From: Clostridium sp. UBA5530
GTDB taxonomy: Bacteria > Bacillota > Clostridia > Clostridiales > Clostridiaceae
Direction: 5' to 3'
Assembly (NCBI GenBank): GCA_002423705.1
Contig: DINW01000073.1
Coordinates: forward strand, 44,077-55,210
Length of the DNA: 11,134 nucleotides
The translations under genes were made by a program, and so were the position numbers. Below are positions 6,436 through 11,134 of the stretch, piece after piece; positions within the stretch are counted from its first letter, which is position 1; each line of letters begins with the position of its first letter. Under the pieces are notes generated by a model that saw only the letters and a list, made by a program, of their open reading frames with translations, ran no database searches and had not been told where the DNA came from.

Positions 6436-7158
6436 ATGATAGATAGAAACAATCCTATGCCATTATACATTCAATTAAAGGAAGAATTAATTAAATCAAT
6501 AATAGAAGGAAAGTGGGAAGTGAATTCTCAAATACCAACAGAACAAGAACTTATGAAAACCTATGGTGTAGGAAGGGCAACTGTGAGGGAAGCAATATCC
6601 TTGCTTGTAAACCAAGGATATTTGTGCAAAAACCAGGGGATAGGAACTTTTGTAATACGGAATAAGCCTTCTCTGGGATTTGAACCTCTTATAAGTTTAA
6701 GCTTTACCCTGAAAACAAAAGGGTTAAAAGGTGACAATGTTGTGTTGGACAAGTATCTTTTTTTAGCAAAGGAGGAAATATTAAAAAAATTAAAATGGAA
6801 CAATGAAAAAAATTGTTTGTATATTAGAAGGCTAAGATCCGTAGAAACAATACCTATTGCTATAGAAACATCTTACTTTTCTGAGGAATTTAATGATTCA
6901 AGATTAGATAAAAAATATTTGGACTCTATAACAGATATTATAATCAAAGATTTAAAGGTTAAGATATCAAAGTTTGAACAAACTTTTATACTAAGGCCTT
7001 CTACTAAGGAAGAACAGGAATTATTAAAAATATCAGAAGAAAGTCAAGTGCTTTTTATGGAAAGATGGATATATGCTGAAAATAAAGAGGAGCCCTTTTA
7101 TTATTTAAACTTCATAGTTCCAGAGAATCTATATTTTTTACCATTACAAAGTTTTTAA
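6436..7158 (+). CDS. GntR-family transcriptional regulator, HutC type with UTRA domain
   Basis: A 240-aa regulator. Residues about 5-75 form the GntR winged helix-turn-helix, with PLYIQLKEELIKSII, then IPTEQELMKTYGVGRATVREAI as the recognition region and a wing ending GIGTFV. Residues about 85-235 fit the UTRA ligand-binding domain in length and pattern, including the LRSVETIPIAIETSYF and EESQVLFMERWIY segments. UTRA members bind small molecules such as sugar phosphates, amino sugars or urocanate and usually release DNA on binding. The start has a strong TAGGAGG (6421-6427), 8 bases from the ATG. It is followed by the redox/kinase operon after 81 bases, so it most likely represses that operon. 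The effector cannot be read from the sequence. Confidence 0.9.
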   Translation: MIDRNNPMPLYIQLKEELIKSIIEGKWEVNSQIPTEQELMKTYGVGRATVREAISLLVNQGYLCKNQGIGTFVIRNKPSLGFEPLISLSFTLKTKGLKGDNVVLDKYLFLAKEEILKKLKWNNEKNCLYIRRLRSVETIPIAIETSYFSEEFNDSRLDKKYLDSITDIIIKDLKVKISKFEQTFILRPSTKEEQELLKISEESQVLFMERWIYAENKEEPFYYLNFIVPENLYFLPLQSF

Positions 7159-7191
7159 ACTTGGAATTCTTCGGTGGGAATGGACATAACT

Positions 7192-7202
7192 TATAATATA
7201 AT
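7192..7202 (+). promoter_or_regulatory. Candidate -10 region for the redox/kinase operon
   Basis: Two overlapping perfect TATAAT hexamers occur at 7192-7197 and 7197-7202. The best -35-like hexamer nearby, TGGACA at 7181-7186, is too close to either, and no other -35 is convincing. A separate promoter seems likely because the gap contains an operator-like dyad, but readthrough from the GntR gene is equally possible. Confidence 0.3.
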
Positions 7203-7207
7203 ATTAA

Positions 7208-7221
7208 GACGTCCGAACGTC
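7208..7221. promoter_or_regulatory. Operator-like inverted repeat GACGT-CCGA-ACGTC
   Basis: GACGT (7208-7212) and ACGTC (7217-7221) are perfect inverted arms around CCGA. The same stretch also reads as a direct repeat of ACGTCC (7209-7214 and 7217-7222). It is an unusually G+C-rich island in very AT-rich DNA, placed between the -10-like hexamers and the Shine-Dalgarno AAGGAAGG (7224-7231), where a bound repressor would block transcription. The adjacent GntR protein is the obvious candidate to bind it. Confidence 0.45.
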
Positions 7222-7239
7222 CTAAGGAAGGTATGAATT

Positions 7240-8979
7240 ATGAAAAAAAATGTCTTGGAAATAGAAAGAAAAATAAATAAGGAAGTAGACAAAAAAGTTT
7301 GTTGTAGAGAATGGCACTCATCCATTGTTTTAGAAGGAGAAGTAGACAGTTGGGACAAAGTGATAGCAAGTGGAAAATTAGCAACAAAAAAAGGATATAA
7401 AGCAGTAGTAAATAAAGTCACAGTTAAAGACCTAGATATTCCTTCAATAAAATTACCAATTTTAAAGGATGATAAACTTGAAGGCAAAAAAGTTGATGTT
7501 CTTATAATAGGAGGAGGAATAATAGGTTCGGCAATTGCAAGAGAGCTATCTAAGTGGAACATTTCTATTTTAGTAATAGAAAAAGAAGAAGATTTAGCAA
7601 TGCATGGTTCCTCAAGAAATGATGGAATGGTACATCCAGGTATTGAACCACCTATTGGAAGTAAAAAATCTATTTTCAATGTAAGAGGAAATGAACTGTA
7701 TACTAAAATAACAAAAGAGTTAGATGTACCCTTTAAACGATGTGGATCAACAGTGTTGTTTGATAAAAATCTGTTGAGAATAGGTAAACCTTATTTGATG
7801 AGAAGAGCACATAAGGCAGGAGTAAGGGGTGTAGAAGTTTGGGACAAGGAAAAAGTAAAAGCCGTTGAGCCTAATATATGCGATTGTTTTGTAGGAGGAG
7901 TCCACTTTCCTACAGTAGGAGTATTGTCACCATACAAGATGACATATGCTTTCGGTGAAAATGCAGCCTTAAATGGGGTTGAATTCTCTTTTAATACATC
8001 AGCTCTGTCTATGAAAAAGAACAATGATAGGATTACAGAGGTAATAACAAATAGAGGAACCATATTTCCTAGAATAGTAATTAATGCTGCAGGGGTTTTT
8101 TCAGATAAAATAGCTGATATGGCAGGAGATGGTTTTTTCACTATACATCCAAGGAAAGGACAAACTTTGATATTAGATAGTAAAAAAGGATATTTGCTCA
8201 ATGGAGTTGTGGCTAAACCTTCATTAACTATAATAAAAGGAAATACCAAAGGTGGAGGTCTAGTAAAAACTATTGATGGAAATCTTTTAGTAGGACCTGA
8301 TGCCTATGAGCAACCTTTTAGAGAGGATTATTCAACAGATAAGGATCATATAGATAATATAATAAATAGACATTTTCCACTTATAAAAGAGTTATCAAGA
8401 CAAGATATAATAACCTACTATTCGGGTATTAGAGCTTCCACCTATGAAGAAGACTTTATAATAGAAAGATCGGAATATATAAAAAATTTCATATATGCAG
8501 CGGGTATACAATCTCCAGGAATAGCATCGGCACCGGCTATAGCAGAAGAGATAGAAAAGATAACTTGTAATGTTTTAAGAGAAGAAGGAGAAATTAAAAT
8601 GAAAGAAAAATGGAATCCCTATAGAAAAGGAATTCCAGAAATTAGACACATGTGTTTTGAGGAAAGAGCTAAGCTAATAAAGAATAGACCGGATTATGGA
8701 GAAATAATATGTAGATGTGAGGAAATTACAAAGGGAGAAATAGTAGATGCACTAAACACTCCACTACCAGTAACCACTGTAGATGGCATAAAAAGAAGAG
8801 TAAGGCCAGGTATGGGAAGATGTCAGGGCGGTTTTTGTACTCCTCATGTGATGAAAATAATTAGCGAAGTTACAGGTGAAAAACTTATAGGTATAACTAA
8901 AAAAGGAATGAATTCAAATATGCTAATGGAAGAAGTACAAAATATTCAACATGAGAGGGGGGATAGGGATGGAGAATAA
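7240..8979 (+). CDS. FAD-dependent oxidoreductase (GlpA/LhgO-like) with BFD-like [2Fe-2S] domain and BON-like N-terminus
   Basis: A 579-aa multidomain flavoprotein. Residues about 20-65 (from VCCREWHSSIVLEGEV to VVNKVTVKDL) resemble a BON domain. Residues about 85-445 are a DAO-family oxidoreductase with the FAD motif GGGIIG at 91-96, followed by SSRNDGMVHPGI, which resembles L-2-hydroxyglutarate oxidase and GlpA relatives. The strict glycerol-3-phosphate dehydrogenase signature after GGG is not met (GSAIARELSKWN). Residues about 488-545 form a BFD-like domain with Cys491-x-Cys493 and Cys528-x4-Cys533, expected to bind [2Fe-2S]. Known multi-subunit dehydrogenases with this arrangement pass electrons from the substrate flavin to a partner flavoprotein, here the next gene. 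The substrate is probably a hydroxy compound or polyol phosphate, possibly glycerol-3-phosphate given the kinase downstream. AAGGAAGG at 7224-7231 supports the start. No signal peptide or membrane helix is seen. Confidence 0.85.
   Translation: MKKNVLEIERKINKEVDKKVCCREWHSSIVLEGEVDSWDKVIASGKLATKKGYKAVVNKVTVKDLDIPSIKLPILKDDKLEGKKVDVLIIGGGIIGSAIARELSKWNISILVIEKEEDLAMHGSSRNDGMVHPGIEPPIGSKKSIFNVRGNELYTKITKELDVPFKRCGSTVLFDKNLLRIGKPYLMRRAHKAGVRGVEVWDKEKVKAVEPNICDCFVGGVHFPTVGVLSPYKMTYAFGENAALNGVEFSFNTSALSMKKNNDRITEVITNRGTIFPRIVINAAGVFSDKIADMAGDGFFTIHPRKGQTLILDSKKGYLLNGVVAKPSLTIIKGNTKGGGLVKTIDGNLLVGPDAYEQPFREDYSTDKDHIDNIINRHFPLIKELSRQDIITYYSGIRASTYEEDFIIERSEYIKNFIYAAGIQSPGIASAPAIAEEIEKITCNVLREEGEIKMKEKWNPYRKGIPEIRHMCFEERAKLIKNRPDYGEIICRCEEITKGEIVDALNTPLPVTTVDGIKRRVRPGMGRCQGGFCTPHVMKIISEVTGEKLIGITKKGMNSNMLMEEVQNIQHERGDRDGE
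8954..8962 (+). promoter_or_regulatory. Shine-Dalgarno AGAGGGGGG deciding the start of the second oxidoreductase
   Basis: This purine run lies in the 3' end of the preceding gene, 6 bases before ATG 8969. It overlaps the alternative ATG at 8951, whose extra residues MRGGIG are encoded by the ribosome binding site itself. The start at 8969 is therefore preferred. Confidence 0.65.
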
Positions 8980-10243
8980 TAAAGAATATTTTGATACAGT
9001 GATAATTGGTGGAGGGCCAGCTGGACTTTCAGCAGCCATATCTTCAGCAGAAAATGGGTTAAGTCCGTTAATAGTTGAAAGAGAAGAAAGATTAGGTGGA
9101 ATACTTAAACAATGCATACATGATGGATTTGGTATAATAACTTTTAATAAAAGATTAAGTGGACCGGAATATGCTTCACGATATGTTAATAAGGTAGAAG
9201 AAATGAAAATACCTACATGCACTAAGACTTTTTTAATAGATGTAGAAAACCATAGAGATATGTTTAAATTAACTCTTAGTAATGGTACTGAAGGTATATT
9301 TCAAGTAATGAGCAAAACTTTAATATTAGCTACTGGTTGTAGAGAAAGAACAGCAAGACAAGTCTTTATAAATGGACATAGGCCAGCGGGAATATACACT
9401 GCAGGAACAGCCCAGTATTTTACTAATATAGAGGGGTATTTACCATGTAAAAGGTGTGTAATCTTGGGAAGTGGTGATATAGGTCTTATTATGGCAAGAA
9501 GATTAACATTAGAGGGGACTAAGGTTATTGGAGTTTACGAAGCTAAAATCACTCCTTCTGGTTTAAGTAGAAATATGGTTCAATGCTTAGAAGATTTTTC
9601 AATACCATTATACTTATCCCATACAGTGACAAAGGTTTTTGGTGAATATAGAGTAGAAGCAGTAGAGATATGTAGGGTCAATGAAAATATGGAACCTATA
9701 GCTGGAACAGAGGAAATAATTCATTGCGATGGTCTTATATTATCTGTAGGATTAATTCCAGAAAATGAAATACCACAAAAATTAGGAATTCCAATAGATT
9801 CTAAAACCAATGGTCCTTTTGTAGACCAAGATTTTATGACAAAGATGAAAGGAATATTTTCATGTGGCAATGCTCTTCATGTAAACGATTTAGTTGACTA
9901 TGTCTCAGAAAGTGGTAAATGTACTGGACAAGGAGCATATAACTATATAAACAATTTTAATAAACAAGAAAATATTTCATTACAGTATGAAGAAGAAAAT
10001 TTTGCATATGTTGTGCCCCAAGAGATAAATCTACTTTCTAAAAACAAGAAAATAACAATGTACTTTAGAAGTAAAAAAATCAGAACAAATGTAACAGTAA
10101 ATCTCATAGTGGATGGTAAGGTAATAATGACAAAAAAATATATTAATATGAGACCACCAGAAATGGAAAGACTTCAATTAAACATTGATGAACTTAATTT
10201 AAGTAGTGATTCAAAAATAAAGTTAATTATGATTAATGAATAG
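8969..10243 (+). CDS. NAD(P)/FAD-dependent oxidoreductase, partner of the DAO-type dehydrogenase
   Basis: A 424-aa pyridine nucleotide-disulphide oxidoreductase-type flavoprotein without the redox CxxC of thioredoxin reductase. The FAD motif GGGPAG is at 14-19, a second dinucleotide motif GSGDIG at 167-172, and family-typical blocks are ATGCRERTARQ, RPAGIYTAGTAQ and GNALHVNDLVDYVSESG. Residues about 340-424 form a C-terminal extension (YVVPQEINLL to MRPPEMERLQL), probably beta-rich. This family travels with GlpA-like/BFD proteins and DUF1667 proteins in Firmicutes and Thermotogales gene clusters. Related heteromeric dehydrogenases use such a subunit to pass electrons to NAD(P) or another carrier. 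It overlaps the upstream gene by 11 bases, so the two are probably translationally coupled and form a complex; that is inferred from context. Confidence 0.87.
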   Translation: MENNKEYFDTVIIGGGPAGLSAAISSAENGLSPLIVEREERLGGILKQCIHDGFGIITFNKRLSGPEYASRYVNKVEEMKIPTCTKTFLIDVENHRDMFKLTLSNGTEGIFQVMSKTLILATGCRERTARQVFINGHRPAGIYTAGTAQYFTNIEGYLPCKRCVILGSGDIGLIMARRLTLEGTKVIGVYEAKITPSGLSRNMVQCLEDFSIPLYLSHTVTKVFGEYRVEAVEICRVNENMEPIAGTEEIIHCDGLILSVGLIPENEIPQKLGIPIDSKTNGPFVDQDFMTKMKGIFSCGNALHVNDLVDYVSESGKCTGQGAYNYINNFNKQENISLQYEEENFAYVVPQEINLLSKNKKITMYFRSKKIRTNVTVNLIVDGKVIMTKKYINMRPPEMERLQLNIDELNLSSDSKIKLIMINE

Positions 10244-10253
10244 GGGAATTGAT

Positions 10254-10643
10254 ATGGAGGATAAAAAAATCACATGTATAGTATGTCCTAATAGTTGCCA
10301 ATTAACAATATCAATGAAAGATAATCAATGGGAGGTTAGAGGGAACTCATGCAACAGAGGGCGAGATTTTGCTATAGGTGAAGTTACAAATCCTAAAAGA
10401 ACAGTTTGCTCTACGGTAAAGACTGTATTCAAAGAGGTGCCCAGGTTATCAGTAAGGACTGATGGAGAAGTGCCTAAGGAGAGTATACATGAAGTTATAA
10501 AGATTCTAAGTACAGTTGTAGTAAGTAGTCCCATAGAAATAAATGATGTGGTTGTGGAAAATATTTTAAACACAGGAATAAATGTAATAGCTACTTCAGA
10601 TCTAAAATATATGTTAGAGAGGTACTGCAGGAATGGAAAATAA
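10254..10643 (+). CDS. DUF1667 family cysteine-motif protein
   Basis: A 129-aa cytoplasmic protein recognised as DUF1667 from CIVCPNSCQL, GNSCNRGRDFAIGEVTNPKRTVCSTVKT and the C-terminal I-x-INDVVVENILNTGINVIAT segment. Cys8, Cys11, Cys15 and Cys33 give CxxCxxxC-x17-C, reminiscent of the [4Fe-4S] motif at the N-terminus of molybdopterin oxidoreductases. Metal or Fe-S binding is therefore plausible but not shown. The family occurs next to GlpA-like and NAD(P)/FAD oxidoreductases, where it takes the place of GlpC as a small third component. The start at 10254 is preferred over 10236 because AGGGGA (10242-10247) is 6 bases upstream and the earlier ATG would encode the ribosome binding site. It begins 10 bases after the preceding stop and overlaps the kinase gene by 11 bases. 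Confidence 0.85.
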   Translation: MEDKKITCIVCPNSCQLTISMKDNQWEVRGNSCNRGRDFAIGEVTNPKRTVCSTVKTVFKEVPRLSVRTDGEVPKESIHEVIKILSTVVVSSPIEINDVVVENILNTGINVIATSDLKYMLERYCRNGK

Positions 10644-11134
10644 GTATGTTTTAGCCATTGATTGCGGAACTCAAAGCATAAGAGCACTAATTTTCAATGA
10701 AGTTGGAAATATAGTAGGGAAAGAAAAATTAGAGTTTAAGCCATACTATTCTCCTAAACCGGGGTGGGCTGAACAGGATCCGGAAGTTTGGTGGGGAGGC
10801 CTATGTATGGTTTGCAATGCTTTAAAAAGTAAATGCCAAGATATATGGGATAAGTTACTATGTGTAACCATAACTACCCAAAGAGATACGGGAATATGTG
10901 TTGATAAAGATGGGAAAGCTGTAAGGCCTGCAATAATTTGGTTGGATCAGAGAATGGCTCAATGCAAAGAGTCTATTAGTAAAAAATATTATGTAATGTT
11001 TTCTTTAATAGGCATGAAAAAGGCTAGTATAGTGTCAAGAAGAAAATCTAGATCTAATTGGATAAAGGAAAATCAGCCAGAATTATGGGCAAAAACTTAC
11101 AAATATTTATTGTTGTCTGGTTATTTGAATTATA
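10633..11134 (+). CDS. FGGY-family carbohydrate kinase, N-terminal part (runs off window)
   Basis: An ATP-dependent kinase of the FGGY family (glycerol, xylulose, gluconate, erythritol and similar kinases), open for 167 codons to the window end against a usual length near 500. The N-terminal phosphate-binding strand reads YVLAIDCGTQSIRALIFNEVG (residues 5-25), followed by PGWAEQDPEVWW, ITTQRDTGICVDKDGK and RPAIIWLDQRM, all in family order. True glycerol kinases usually have DQGTTSSR and NQRETT here, so glycerol is not assured; the QRDT and WLDQR segments fit generic FGGY kinases equally well. ATG 10633 overlaps the DUF1667 gene by 11 bases; GAGAGG at 10617-10622 lies 10 bases upstream. The kinase presumably makes the phosphorylated substrate for the oxidoreductase pair upstream. 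Confidence 0.88.
   Translation, partial: MENKYVLAIDCGTQSIRALIFNEVGNIVGKEKLEFKPYYSPKPGWAEQDPEVWWGGLCMVCNALKSKCQDIWDKLLCVTITTQRDTGICVDKDGKAVRPAIIWLDQRMAQCKESISKKYYVMFSLIGMKKASIVSRRKSRSNWIKENQPELWAKTYKYLLLSGYLNY

Noticed and set aside
7149..7162. AAGTTTTTAAACTT palindrome at the end of the GntR gene as a terminator
   Set aside because: The arms have a two-base loop, are almost all A-T, overlap the stop codon and are not followed by a T-run.
7191..7679. 162-codon open frame on the minus strand opposite the DAO-type oxidoreductase
   Set aside because: It is antisense to a clearly conserved coding region, lacks recognisable motifs, and such open frames arise from codon bias.
7791..8249. 152-codon open frame on the minus strand
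   Set aside because: Same reasoning: it shadows the conserved flavoprotein and shows no domain pattern or convincing ribosome binding site.

Overview
The window is AT-rich DNA with tight gene packing, heavy AGA/ATA codon use and strong purine-rich ribosome binding sites. Together with the protein families present, this points to an anaerobic, low-GC Firmicute of the Clostridia. I cannot name the species. All genes I can support lie on the + strand.

Layout: (1) Positions 1-459 hold the 3' half of hypE, a [NiFe]-hydrogenase maturation gene, ending in the diagnostic PRIC tail. The first three bases are an in-frame TAA. (2) Positions 460-658 are a gap with a large nested inverted repeat and a possible promoter. 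(3) Positions 659-6187 hold a compact shikimate/chorismate operon in the order aroB, aroA, aroC, monofunctional AroQ-class chorismate mutase, aroE, aroK, aroQ (type II dehydroquinase). It covers every step from DAHP to chorismate plus the first step towards Phe/Tyr. DAHP synthase and the prephenate enzymes are not here. (4) Positions 6188-6435 are a second gap with a hairpin closely related to the one before aroB, then a promoter. (5) Positions 6436-7158 encode a GntR-family regulator with a UTRA-type ligand domain. (6) From 7240 to the window end runs a catabolic redox operon: a DAO-type FAD oxidoreductase with a C-terminal BFD-like [2Fe-2S] domain and a BON-like N-terminus, a second FAD/NAD(P)-type oxidoreductase, a small DUF1667 cysteine protein, and the start of an FGGY sugar/polyol kinase.

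Working together: the aro genes turn the first shikimate-pathway intermediate into chorismate and prephenate, and their overlaps suggest translational coupling. In the second operon the kinase would phosphorylate a polyol or sugar. The DAO-type flavoprotein would oxidise the product (glycerol-3-phosphate by analogy with GlpA, not proven). The second flavoprotein and DUF1667 protein would carry electrons onward. The adjacent GntR protein probably controls this operon.

Most notable: two related hairpin elements bracket the aro operon; the redox/kinase operon has an unsettled substrate and an unusual N-terminal domain on its lead enzyme; aroC probably uses a TTG start; and an in-frame stop sits at the window edge in hypE. 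No tRNA, rRNA, CRISPR array, insertion sequence or phage gene was seen.
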